11,721 nucleotides of DNA from Burkholderiales bacterium (GCA_947458895.1 CANHBY010000010.1:1-11721), one strand, 5' to 3'; positions 1 to 7,060 are shown, numbered from the stretch's first letter. The notes: generated by a model not told the origin, from the sequence alone. Numbers and translations are program-made.

Positions 1-29
1 ACTGCTGACGCCTTTTTTTGGAGCGAGCC

Positions 30-515
30 ATGAAGCGTTTTCACATTCACCTTCACGTTGAAGATCTCAACGTCAACATCGGTTTTTACAGTAAGCTTTT
101 CGGCGCCGAGCCCGCGCGCGTCGAGAGCGACTACGCCAAGTGGATGCTGAACGATCCTCCCGTGAACTTTGCCATCTCGACTCGGGGCCAAGGTGCCGTC
201 GGGCTGGACCACCTGGGCATCCAGGCCGAAACACCGCAGGAGCTGGCCGAGCTCAAAACACATGCAGCCCAGGCTGACTTGGCGATGCAGGATGACGGGG
301 CCACCTCTTGCTGTTATGCGCAGAGCGAGAAACACTGGGTCACTGACCCCCAAGGCGTGGCCTGGGAACATTTTCAAACCCTGGCCAACATCCCGGTGTT
401 TCGCGAGGAGTCTCCCGCCGCGGCTGCGCCAGAGGCCAGTGCTTGCTGCGCTCCCAAGGCAGCCCCAGGCCGCCCTGTGGGCGTTCCTGTCAAATCCTCT
501 TCTTCTTGCTGTTGA
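30..515 (+). CDS. arsI: ArsI-type C-As lyase / cadmium-inducible glyoxalase-fold dioxygenase
   Basis: A 161-residue protein of the vicinal-oxygen-chelate (glyoxalase/bleomycin-resistance) fold. ArsI enzymes are Fe(II) dioxygenases that split the C-As bond of trivalent methyl- or aromatic arsenicals, releasing As(III) in the cytoplasm. Visible marks are an N-terminal His cluster (H5, H7, H9), H61 in GLDHLGI and E113 in AWEHF as likely iron ligands, and the adjacent pair C94-C95 in TSCCYA, which in this family binds the organoarsenical. The ATG at 30 is chosen over the in-frame TTG at 18 because GGAG lies at 20-23, six bases upstream. The last ~35 residues form an Ala/Pro-rich tail with two more Cys-Cys pairs (C139-C140, C160-C161). 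The gene lies 10 bases before arsC, presumably in one operon. Close relatives are annotated CadI or plain glyoxalase, so the true substrate is unproven. Confidence 0.88.
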   Translation: MKRFHIHLHVEDLNVNIGFYSKLFGAEPARVESDYAKWMLNDPPVNFAISTRGQGAVGLDHLGIQAETPQELAELKTHAAQADLAMQDDGATSCCYAQSEKHWVTDPQGVAWEHFQTLANIPVFREESPAAAAPEASACCAPKAAPGRPVGVPVKSSSSCC

Positions 516-525
516 GTTGATATCC

Positions 526-1044
526 ATGTCTACCCAAACGACCCACGTTCTCATTCTGTGCACCCACAACTCCGCTCGCAGCGTGTTGGCCGAGGGCATG
601 CTCAACCATCTGGCTGCGCGGCTGGGGCGCGATGTGCGGGCTCACAGCGCGGGCAGCGCGCCAAGTGGGCGCTTGAACCCCTTGGCGTTGGAGGCACTCA
701 CTGAGGCGGGGGTGGATGTCAGCGGCTATCGCAGCAAAAGCTGGGATGAGTTCACGGGCGAGGGCGCGCCGCCCTTGCGTATCGTGATCACGGTTTGCGA
801 CAGCGCCGCGCAGGAAGCCTGCCCGGTGTTCATGGGGCCGGCCTCGGGTGCGTCGCCCGTCAAGGTTCACTGGGGCTACCCTGATCCATCAAATGCCCTG
901 GGCGGTGATGAAGGCAAGCGGCAGGCCTTTGAGCTCACCCGCCAAGCCATCGGTTATCGCATGCAGCAGTTGCTGCAACTGCCCCTTGAAACCATGGACG
1001 ACGCCGCGCTGCAATCTGCCTTGCGTACCATCGGCCAAAACTGA
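526..1044 (+). CDS. arsC: Arsenate reductase, low-molecular-weight phosphatase fold
   Basis: A 172-residue cytoplasmic arsenate reductase that converts As(V) to As(III). The N-terminal strand leads into the phosphate-type loop CTHNSAR (C12 to R18), where C12 is the arsenate nucleophile. C91 and C99 in VCDSAAQEACPVF match the two further redox cysteines of the thioredoxin-linked class. GYPDP carries D120, the probable general acid. The trailing ~45 residues form the helical end of the fold. The start is the ATG at 526, ten bases after the arsI stop. The ribosome site there is poor, so translation may be coupled to arsI. Longer in-frame extensions upstream only run through arsI in another frame and are not real. 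The aquaporin gene follows after nine bases. Reductases of this class are often found with AqpS channels. Confidence 0.93.
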   Translation: MSTQTTHVLILCTHNSARSVLAEGMLNHLAARLGRDVRAHSAGSAPSGRLNPLALEALTEAGVDVSGYRSKSWDEFTGEGAPPLRIVITVCDSAAQEACPVFMGPASGASPVKVHWGYPDPSNALGGDEGKRQAFELTRQAIGYRMQQLLQLPLETMDDAALQSALRTIGQN

Positions 1045-1053
1045 TCGGCTCCC

Positions 1054-1782
1054 ATGTTCACACTGCGACAACGCCTCCTGGGTGAGGCTCTGGGAACCGC
1101 GCTGCTGTTGGCGATTGTGATTGGCTCAGGCGTGATGGCGGAGCGACTGGCGGGCGGCAATGTGGGCGTGGCCTTGTTGGCCAATACCCTGGCCACGATG
1201 GCGGGTCTCTACATCCTGATCGAAGTCTTTGGGCCTGTGAGTGGCGCGCATTTCAACCCGGCTGTGAGCCTCATCATGAGCCTGCGCGGCGAGCTTGCCT
1301 GGCGGCTGCTCGGGGCTTATGTGCTGGCCCAATTGCTGGGTGCGGCCTGTGGTGCTTGGTTGACCCATGCCATGTTCGAGATGCCGCTGTGGCAGTGGTC
1401 GACCAAGGTCCGCACGGGCCCAGCCCAGTGGCTTGCCGAGGGCGTGGCGACTGCGGGCTTGCTCCTGGTCATTTTGCGTGCGCCGGCCGCGCGTGTGGCA
1501 GCCTCGGTAGCTTGCTATATCGGGGCGGCTTATTGGTTCACGTCCTCCACCTCATTCGCCAACCCTGCTGCCGCCTTCGGCCGCATGTTCAGCGACAGCT
1601 TTGCAGGCATCGCCCCTGCCAGCGTGCCGGGCTTCATGGCGGCCCAGCTGGGGGGTGCTTTGCTGGGGTGGTGGATCCATCGGCTGTTGGGTCAGGCGAA
1701 CGAGGTTGCCTTGTCGCCGTATCAAGCAACTCATCGCCCTGTTTGCCATGCGCCATCTTCGTTTGAAGAAACTCGAGCCTGA
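1054..1782 (+). CDS. MIP-family aquaglyceroporin, AqpS-like arsenite channel
   Basis: A 242-residue inner-membrane channel of the aquaporin/glycerol-facilitator family. The two half-helix motifs are N68-P69-A70 in AHFNPAVS and N170-P171-A172 in FANPAAAF, separated by hydrophobic segments consistent with six membrane helices. The usual arginine directly after the second NPA (the ar/R filter) is replaced by alanine, with the next Arg at R177; this widens or neutralises the pore. The segment SDSFAGIAPASVP after it fits my memory of arsenic-operon channels such as AqpS of Sinorhizobium. There, ArsC makes As(III), which leaves through the channel down its gradient. Position directly after arsI and arsC supports that role. 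The last ~28 residues are hydrophilic and poorly conserved-looking, and their coding end overlaps the start of the next gene. Glycerol or other small solutes remain possible substrates. Confidence 0.88.
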   Translation: MFTLRQRLLGEALGTALLLAIVIGSGVMAERLAGGNVGVALLANTLATMAGLYILIEVFGPVSGAHFNPAVSLIMSLRGELAWRLLGAYVLAQLLGAACGAWLTHAMFEMPLWQWSTKVRTGPAQWLAEGVATAGLLLVILRAPAARVAASVACYIGAAYWFTSSTSFANPAAAFGRMFSDSFAGIAPASVPGFMAAQLGGALLGWWIHRLLGQANEVALSPYQATHRPVCHAPSSFEETRA

Positions 1783-2572
1783 GGCCTTGCCTTGCACGGA
1801 GGGGGGCCCCTTCGCACCCTGGGCCTGGTGGCTGCTCTGCGGCCTGTTGCTTCTGGGGGCAGTATGGCCATTAGCCCTAGTGTCGTGTCAGGGCTCAAAT
1901 GCCACTTGCTCGCTGGCCCTCAAACCCGATGGCGTCGTTGCTTCTCGTCGTCATAGCCCAAGCTATGACTCCTCGTCGCGCCTGGCCAGCGGGCTTGATG
2001 GCGGCGCGATCAATCGACATTTGAGCCCTGACACGACACTAGGGGGTTTGCAGGGCCCGTGGTGTTTTGCGCTGGATTGGCAGCCGGCTTCAGTGTGGTC
2101 CCAGCCCTGGCGTTGGTGGACACCGGTGGCTGTTCACTACAGCGGCTTGCACTTGGGCGCCAATTTGGCCGGCTTGCTTCTGGTGGCCCTGTTGGGGGCG
2201 GCCGCGGGCCTGCCTGCTCGCGCGGCCCTGGCCTGGTTCATCGCTTGGCCGCTGACCCACCTGGGGCTTGCTCTGCGGCCTGAGTTGCTGCACTACGGTG
2301 GCCTCTCGGGCGTGCTGCACGCCGGGGTGGCGGTGACTGCAACTTGGTTGGTGTGGCGTCGCCAAGGCTTGCCACGCTGGGTCGGCGGGGCCCTGGTCTT
2401 GGGCCTGGCCGTCAAAGTTCTGAGTGAAGCGCCTTGGGGGCCGGTGCTGCAACATCCACCAGGCTGGGACATGGCTGTGGCGCCGTGGGCTCATGCCACT
2501 GGCGCGCTGGCGGGCCTGTTGTGCGGCACCATCGCGAGCCTGGGGTTGGCGTATCGCAGCCGCTCAAACTGA
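1748..2572 (+). CDS. rrtA: Rhombosortase-like rhomboid-family intramembrane serine protease
   Basis: A 274-residue multipass membrane protein. It shows the rhomboid signature: H135-xxx-N139 in LHLGANLAG, catalytic S187 in YGGLSGVLHAG, and H249 in AHATGALAG, giving a Ser-His dyad within membrane helices. GLSGVLH is typical of rhombosortases, which cleave proteins with C-terminal GlyGly-CTERM anchors. No such substrate lies in the window. The ATG at 1748 starts a short basic leader just before the first membrane helix (about residues 25-45). It overlaps the aquaporin gene by 35 bases, suggesting coupled translation. Residues 43-99 are encoded by palindromic element A; they are polar, Ser-rich and unlike the rest of the protein. 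Removing 162 bases restores WPLAL joined directly to GGLQG in frame. Whether the enlarged loop harms activity is unknown. A generic rhomboid protease is the main alternative. Confidence 0.8.
   Translation: MRHLRLKKLEPEALPCTEGGPFAPWAWWLLCGLLLLGAVWPLALVSCQGSNATCSLALKPDGVVASRRHSPSYDSSSRLASGLDGGAINRHLSPDTTLGGLQGPWCFALDWQPASVWSQPWRWWTPVAVHYSGLHLGANLAGLLLVALLGAAAGLPARAALAWFIAWPLTHLGLALRPELLHYGGLSGVLHAGVAVTATWLVWRRQGLPRWVGGALVLGLAVKVLSEAPWGPVLQHPPGWDMAVAPWAHATGALAGLLCGTIASLGLAYRSRSN
1875..2044. repeat. Palindromic MITE-like element A, inside the protease gene
   Basis: A 170-base element bounded by perfect 27-base inverted repeats (1875-1901 and 2018-2044). Inside are a second complementary pair (CGCTGGCC at 1911-1918 with GGCCAGCG at 1984-1991) and a perfect central hairpin (GTCATAGC at 1950-1957, loop CCAA, GCTATGAC at 1962-1969). 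It has no room for a transposase. The outer repeats contain CTAG at 1877-1880 and 2039-2042. If CTAG or its central TA was the duplicated target, the net insertion is 162 bases, exactly 54 codons. That keeps the host protease frame open. The core GGCGTCGTTGCT (1931-1942) and GTCGCGCCTGGCCAG (1975-1989) recurs in element B. Mobility is inferred, not shown. Confidence 0.85.
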
Positions 2573-2575
2573 ATA

Positions 2576-2598
2576 CCCCCTGCCTTGGCAGCAGGGGG
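2576..2598. terminator. Hairpin between convergent genes, likely bidirectional terminator
   Basis: CCCCCTGC (2576-2583) pairs perfectly with GCAGGGGG (2591-2598) around a seven-base loop. It sits four bases after the protease stop on the + strand and about ten bases after the psiF stop on the - strand, so it can serve both converging transcripts. Neither side has a strong T-run (TATTCAGTTT on the - side), so termination may be imperfect or assisted. Confidence 0.65.
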
Positions 2599-2607
2599 CT
2601 CAGGTGC

Positions 2608-2922
2608 TCAGCCCTTGGCGCACTCGGAAAGGAACTTGTTCCGGTCGTCACCCTTGAGGCCTTTGGCGGCGGCTTCCTTGCTGCAAGCGCCGAGCTTTTC
2701 GCCTTGGGTCTTGGCTGCAGGTTCTGCGGCCGCAGGCTTGGCCTTCAGGCACTCGTTCACGAAGGCTTGGCGCTCCTTACCTTCCAGCTTCTTCTCACCT
2801 GCATCCTTTTGGCAGGTGGTCATCTTGTTTTGCTGAGCGGTTGGCTTCTTGTCGTCGGCAGCCCAGGCAGGGGCAGCCGCGCAGGCCGTTGCGAGTGTCA
2901 GGGTGATAAGCAGGTGGCGCAT
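2608..2922 (-). CDS. psiF: Secreted PsiF-repeat protein
   Basis: A 104-residue small exported protein. Residues 1-22 form a signal peptide (MRHLL start, hydrophobic core, APAWAA cleavage region). The mature part holds two PsiF repeats, at about residues 33-60 and 75-104. Each has two cysteines 21 residues apart (C37/C58 and C80/C101), with similar K/E-rich spacing and an F-x-x-E-C ending. These could form disulphides in the periplasm. E. coli PsiF is induced by phosphate starvation, but its biochemical role is not known. The start at 2922 is favoured over an upstream ATG at 2955 because AGAGGAGA lies just before it and the signal peptide then begins properly. No convincing Pho box is visible in the 106-base gap upstream. 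A weak TTTCCA-N18-TATGCT pair is present there. The symbol follows the domain name; orthology to E. coli psiF is uncertain. Confidence 0.88.
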   Translation of the reverse strand: MRHLLITLTLATACAAAPAWAADDKKPTAQQNKMTTCQKDAGEKKLEGKERQAFVNECLKAKPAAAEPAAKTQGEKLGACSKEAAAKGLKGDDRNKFLSECAKG

Positions 2923-3028
2923 CAAGGTCTCCTCTGTGGTGAAAACCGTCAGCATAGAGGGTGAGGTGCCTTCCTGGAAACTATTCCTGCCCCGTTTGCT
3001 CAGTCTTGGGCCATTTTTAGACGTCAGG

Positions 3029-6000
3029 TTATGGGTGCATGAAGCCGGGTCCTTGGATATTCAAAGGGGGCTGCCTTTTCCGAAGCTCTGTCAGGCCTTC
3101 CTCGGTGATTTCATCACATCCACGGACATTCAAATTGCGCAGGTTGGGGAGCTCCATCAGGACCGGCAGGTTGTCGTTCCCGAAGAATCGCCGCGTATCG
3201 GAAAAATCCAAAGATTCAAGCTGTTGGAGCCTCAGTAGCGGTGACGGGCGATTGGGCCCGGGCCTGGCCAGGCGATCGTAAGCCAATCGATGCATATCGC
3301 CTAAGGTCAGCGATTTAAGCTGAACGAGAGCGCCCAGGTGTTCTATATCGCCGGAGCCGATGCCGGTACACCCGCTCAAATTCAGGTTTTCCAGATGCTC
3401 AAGGGTCTGCAAATTGGCAAGGCCTTGACCACGAACTTTGGTGCACCCGCTGAGGTCCAGCGACTTCAAGTTGGGGAGACGTTCAATGGATGCCAAGGCG
3501 GCATCGGTAATTGCCGTGGAGTTACTTAGATTCAGGCTTTCTAAAGGAAGCTGCTCCAGGCGTCTCACGCAATCGTCCGTGAGGCCTGTGGCTAGGCTCA
3601 GGTCGAGAGACTTGAGGTTGGGCATCTCAGAAAGAGCTGCCAGCTGCTCGGGCGTGATGGGGCCGGTGACGGTGATGCGCTCAATATTCGGTGCCCCTGC
3701 TGCCAATGCTGCGAGGCGATCGCCAGGGACTTTGACCGATGGTATAGCCAATGAGCGCAGCCTCTGCGCCAGCCCCATGCCATTCAGAACGTTATAGAGC
3801 TCGTCAGTGAAGTTCACGACGCCACTCATGTCAAGAGACTTGAGGCTCTGGGCGTTTTCGAGAAGTTGCAATTGCTCTGGGGTGACGAAGCCGGTGAGCT
3901 TGATGTGATCAAGGTTGGGAAGGATTTCCATAGCCGTGACGATATGTTCACCTTGGATTTCGATGGTTGCTGCCGCTTCACCAAATGCCTTGCACAGGCC
4001 CTTATCGGTTGAGAGAATGTGCAGTTGTTCCTCGATCCCTAGTTCCGCCCAAATCTTGGCGCGCACATTTTCTGGCAATGCGGCTAACTCGAGTTTGTCT
4101 GGCAATGCTGCAGCTGCCGTTCCGTCTGCCACTTTCGGTCGTTTCGCCCCCCCCTTCAGCCCACCTTGAAACCACCCCGAGCCGTCATCGGCCTTGTAAA
4201 GGAGAGCCCCTGTGGGCCGGCCGGTACTGGCGTCGAGTGCTTTGAACCGGCTCTCACCTTGCTCGAACTTTCCTGTCAAGACCTGACCCTCAACGGTCTT
4301 GACTACATCAAAGCTTTGCCCATTGACGGTGGCCTTGCCTCGGGTTTGGCTGGCGTTGCTCCACGCCACCCCGGCCAGATCTTGCCCAGCAAGCTGTGCT
4401 GGCGATTTGGGCGTGGTGGGGGCTGCCAGGGCGGCCTCGGCCTCGCTCGCGCGGCTCAGCTGGTCCTCGAGTTTCTTCACCTTTGGCAGCAAGCTTTTCC
4501 CCTCCGGCGTTAGCGTGCCAGCAGGCAAGTCCTCCAGGCCCTTTCGTGCGGTGCGCAGCAATGGGGCCAGCTCTTGCGGCCTGGCGCCTTCGCCTGCGCG
4601 TTTGACCAAGCTGTCCCAGGCCGCTCTCGCGGCTGCGGGCACCTTGGCGCCCAGATTGGTGAATAAATTCCCCAGGCCGCCTAGAACAGCCTGATCCGCC
4701 ACACTGACCACTGTGCCCACCGCGCGACCCACCACTCGGCCGGTGGCGCCCAGGGCGTTGCCGCCCACGCGGGCTGCGGTGGCCGCGGCTCGGCTCACCG
4801 CGCTGCCCGTCACCCCAATGCCCGGAATGAAGGCCATGGCCACCCCCGCTCCGGCCATGACTGCGGACTCCCACACTGCATCCGTCCACTCGTCGCGTGC
4901 TTCTTCCATGGCCTTCTCAAGCACCGTGGGGTCACGCCCTTGGGTCCTGAGTTGGTCAACCACAAACAGCTGCTCGGGGGAGTAGCCCGGCTTGTGCGTG
5001 CCGGTGTGGATCGCATTGCCAATGCCCAGCGTAAAGATGCCCATCAGGATGTTGCCGGCGGTGGACAGATGATCCCGGTTCACATGGATGGGCTTAAGGA
5101 TCTCACCGGCTCCTTGGCTCAACCGTCCCATCCAGTGGTTCAGGTCATAGAGGGCTGGGGGCTGGGCATCGAGCCAGCCCTGCCAGTCTTCCCTGTTGTA
5201 CTCGGGGTTATCGCCCAGGGCCCGCAGGGCATCTTTGTTTTTCGTTTGCTCGGGGCGGAGGATGATCTTGGCCGCATCGATCATGGCTTGCCGGGTGGCC
5301 TTGTCGGGTACAGCTTTGTCAGCAGGCAGCTGATCCCATTCGGCGCTCTCAGGGCTGAGCTGAGCCAACAGGTTCACACCGTTGTCGCCAACCAGGTCGT
5401 TGTGCATGTCGGTGGTGGGGCCCTCCAACAGGTCCATCAGCGCCCAGGCGCTTGGGTTGTTCAGCGTGGAGGCAGCCACGCTGAAGTCTTGTTGGGCGGC
5501 TGAGGGCATCTGGGTGGCCTGGGCGTAGGGCGCCACATCAGCTTGGCCATCGAGCCAGTTTTGCCAGTCTTCCTTGTTGTAACGCGTTTCGTCCTCGCCC
5601 ATGACCCTCAGAACATCGAGGTTGTCCGCTTGCTCGGGGCTGGTGGCAAGCTTGGCTGCGTCAATGTACTTTTGGCGCTCTTCGTAGGGCACAGCTCTGT
5701 CGTCGCGATCATTGGCCAGTTGGTCCCACTCCGGGCTATCGGGGCTCAGGTCAGCAAGTTTTCCGAGGCCGCTGTCGCCAAAAAAATCGTTCTTCCAGTC
5801 ATAATTCTTCCCTTCCAGGTAGTCCATGATGGCCCAAGCCTTGGGATCGTTCAGCGTGCTCACTGCGCCCGCAAAGGCTTGTTGCTTTGCTTGCAGCTCT
5901 TGGCTCAGCGCCTGGGCACGGTGGGTGGGGGAGATGACCTTGGGGGTTCCATCTGCATTCCAATCACGGTAGGCTTGATTGGCTTGGCCTTGCAGCGTGC

Positions 6001-7060
6001 CGAGATTCTCGCGTTGGCCCACCCAGGGGTCGGAGATTTGCTTGGTTTGAAAGCTCCAACCAGCCTCAGGTGGGAACTTGGCCGCCAGATCGGTGGTGAG
6101 CTGGCCCACGTTGTCGGAAGTGATGGGGCCATTGGTTTGGGTCCATTCATCCACGAAGGCTTGCTGCTCAGCGCTCATGGGCTCTTCTGCACCGTCTGTG
6201 GTGCCGCCGAGCAAGCCGCCGTTGGATCTCTCCTGCTGCAAGTAGGGCACATAGATCGTGCCGATCTGGTCGGTCTGGCCCAGGGAGCCCGCCTCGGCCT
6301 TCACTTGGTTGGCCACCGAGTTGTAGGCAAAGAGGCTGAGCTGGTCAGAGCCTGTGCCGCCACCCAGCAGCGATTGGTAGTCAAAATTCTTCGGGTCCAC
6401 GCCAGAGGCCACTGGCGTGGTGCCGGTCTCGTAGCCAATGCGTTGGGTGAGCGTGGTGATGGCGGTGCTGAGTTGGTCGGGCGTTGGCTCTGTGCCAGCG
6501 GCCAGGCCCCCGAGAGATGAGTCAAGCCGCAGCAGGTTGGTGGCTGCGCGTTGCACCACCGTCTTCTCATCCAGAGTCAGCGAATCGAAGCCGCTGGTGC
6601 AGAGCTTTTGCGAGAGGTCGGCGAGCTTCTTTTGCTCGTCGGGGGTGAGGGCGCTCGGGTCGGCGATCTGGCCGCTGGCGGTCAGGCTGGAGAGCAGGAA
6701 ATCGCTGGGCAAGGGGTTGCCGTAGTAGGCGATTTGGTCCACCAGGTGTTTGTTGCCCGCCAGGACTGCGAAATCAACGCGCCCATCGCCCACACCATCA
6801 GTCTGCTCAAGGGCATCGAAAGCGGTTTGATCCATCTGGGCCAACTCAGCTTGATGCTCGCCGCTGATGTTGCCGGAGGTCCTGCCCTGGCTGAACTCCT
6901 TGAAGCTCAGCTTGCCGTCGCCATTGAGGTCGAGGTCCTTGCGCAGGGCGAGCACAAGCCAGGCTTTGGCTGTGGTGGAGGGCTTTGCAGGGGAGGGGTT
7001 CTCCTGCGTGCCTGACAAACTGGTTCCTGGTGCGGATGCTGAAACGATACGGCTGGTCAT
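3029..7060 (-). CDS. Large EF-hand / F-box-like / leucine-rich-repeat protein, effector-like
   Basis: A 1343-residue protein of unrecognised family. In order it has: a Ser/Thr/Pro-rich start without a Sec signal (1-32); a canonical EF-hand loop DLNGDGKLSFKE (44-55); a second, degenerate loop at 88-99 lacking the final Glu; a polar region; two copies of a ~112-residue repeat (393-506, 523-633); a hydrophobic stretch (664-685) and a Gly/Ala-rich one (731-800); a charged helical segment (815-880); an unknown module rich in Gly and aromatics (890-970); an F-box-like stretch from LPDKL to CKAF (986-1025); and about eleven leucine-rich repeats of 24-25 residues (1047-1332) with LKSLDLSGC-type units. 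F-box plus LRR recalls GALA/RipG effectors of Ralstonia, which act on plant ubiquitin ligases; this is analogy only. The ATG at 7060 is preferred to a GTG at 7156, though no clear ribosome site precedes it. No secretion genes are nearby. Confidence 0.85.
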   Translation of the reverse strand: MTSRIVSASAPGTSLSGTQENPSPAKPSTTAKAWLVLALRKDLDLNGDGKLSFKEFSQGRTSGNISGEHQAELAQMDQTAFDALEQTDGVGDGRVDFAVLAGNKHLVDQIAYYGNPLPSDFLLSSLTASGQIADPSALTPDEQKKLADLSQKLCTSGFDSLTLDEKTVVQRAATNLLRLDSSLGGLAAGTEPTPDQLSTAITTLTQRIGYETGTTPVASGVDPKNFDYQSLLGGGTGSDQLSLFAYNSVANQVKAEAGSLGQTDQIGTIYVPYLQQERSNGGLLGGTTDGAEEPMSAEQQAFVDEWTQTNGPITSDNVGQLTTDLAAKFPPEAGWSFQTKQISDPWVGQRENLGTLQGQANQAYRDWNADGTPKVISPTHRAQALSQELQAKQQAFAGAVSTLNDPKAWAIMDYLEGKNYDWKNDFFGDSGLGKLADLSPDSPEWDQLANDRDDRAVPYEERQKYIDAAKLATSPEQADNLDVLRVMGEDETRYNKEDWQNWLDGQADVAPYAQATQMPSAAQQDFSVAASTLNNPSAWALMDLLEGPTTDMHNDLVGDNGVNLLAQLSPESAEWDQLPADKAVPDKATRQAMIDAAKIILRPEQTKNKDALRALGDNPEYNREDWQGWLDAQPPALYDLNHWMGRLSQGAGEILKPIHVNRDHLSTAGNILMGIFTLGIGNAIHTGTHKPGYSPEQLFVVDQLRTQGRDPTVLEKAMEEARDEWTDAVWESAVMAGAGVAMAFIPGIGVTGSAVSRAAATAARVGGNALGATGRVVGRAVGTVVSVADQAVLGGLGNLFTNLGAKVPAAARAAWDSLVKRAGEGARPQELAPLLRTARKGLEDLPAGTLTPEGKSLLPKVKKLEDQLSRASEAEAALAAPTTPKSPAQLAGQDLAGVAWSNASQTRGKATVNGQSFDVVKTVEGQVLTGKFEQGESRFKALDASTGRPTGALLYKADDGSGWFQGGLKGGAKRPKVADGTAAAALPDKLELAALPENVRAKIWAELGIEEQLHILSTDKGLCKAFGEAAATIEIQGEHIVTAMEILPNLDHIKLTGFVTPEQLQLLENAQSLKSLDMSGVVNFTDELYNVLNGMGLAQRLRSLAIPSVKVPGDRLAALAAGAPNIERITVTGPITPEQLAALSEMPNLKSLDLSLATGLTDDCVRRLEQLPLESLNLSNSTAITDAALASIERLPNLKSLDLSGCTKVRGQGLANLQTLEHLENLNLSGCTGIGSGDIEHLGALVQLKSLTLGDMHRLAYDRLARPGPNRPSPLLRLQQLESLDFSDTRRFFGNDNLPVLMELPNLRNLNVRGCDEITEEGLTELRKRQPPLNIQGPGFMHP
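3065..3922 (-). other. Leucine-rich-repeat array of the large protein
   Basis: This segment encodes residues 1047-1332. About eleven units carry the pattern LxxLxLSxC/NxxITDxxL with a period of 24-25 residues. Clear examples are NLKSLDLSGCTKV, HLENLNLSGCTGI and NLRNLNVRGCDEI. The Cys-containing, ITD-type unit resembles the LRR class found with F-boxes in eukaryotes and in Ralstonia GALA proteins. One unit near residues 1249-1280 is lengthened by a Pro/Arg-rich insertion. Seven hand-counted 60-base lines between 3121 and 4020 average ~52% G+C, against ~66% in six lines between 4441 and 6960. Confidence 0.85.
5162..5884 (-). repeat. Internal duplication in the large protein (two ~112-residue copies)
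   Basis: Residues 393-506 and 523-633 align along their whole length with a 16-residue linker. Matching landmarks in order are STLND/NPxAWAxMDxLEG, NDxxGDxG, LxxLSPxSxEWDQL, AVPxxxRQxxIDAAK, PEQxxNxDxLRxxG and YNxEDWQxWLD. The copies have diverged and differ by small gaps, so this is an old duplication rather than an assembly artefact. I do not recognise the unit as a named domain. Its conserved Trp, Asp and Glu positions suggest a folded helical module. Confidence 0.9.

Noticed and set aside
169..525. Long N-terminal extension of the arsC frame
   Set aside because: It overlaps arsI in a different frame. The reductase fold begins at the ATG at 526.
1601..1747. Upstream extension of the protease reading frame
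   Set aside because: It runs through the aquaporin gene in another frame, and its residues (Arg/Trp/Cys-rich) do not look like protein. The ATG at 1748 just before the membrane helix is more sensible.
5543..6520. Long + strand open frame opposite the large gene (325 codons), and similar antisense frames over gyrB
   Set aside because: They mirror the high-GC codon pattern of the genes on the - strand and show no domain, signal or ribosome site.
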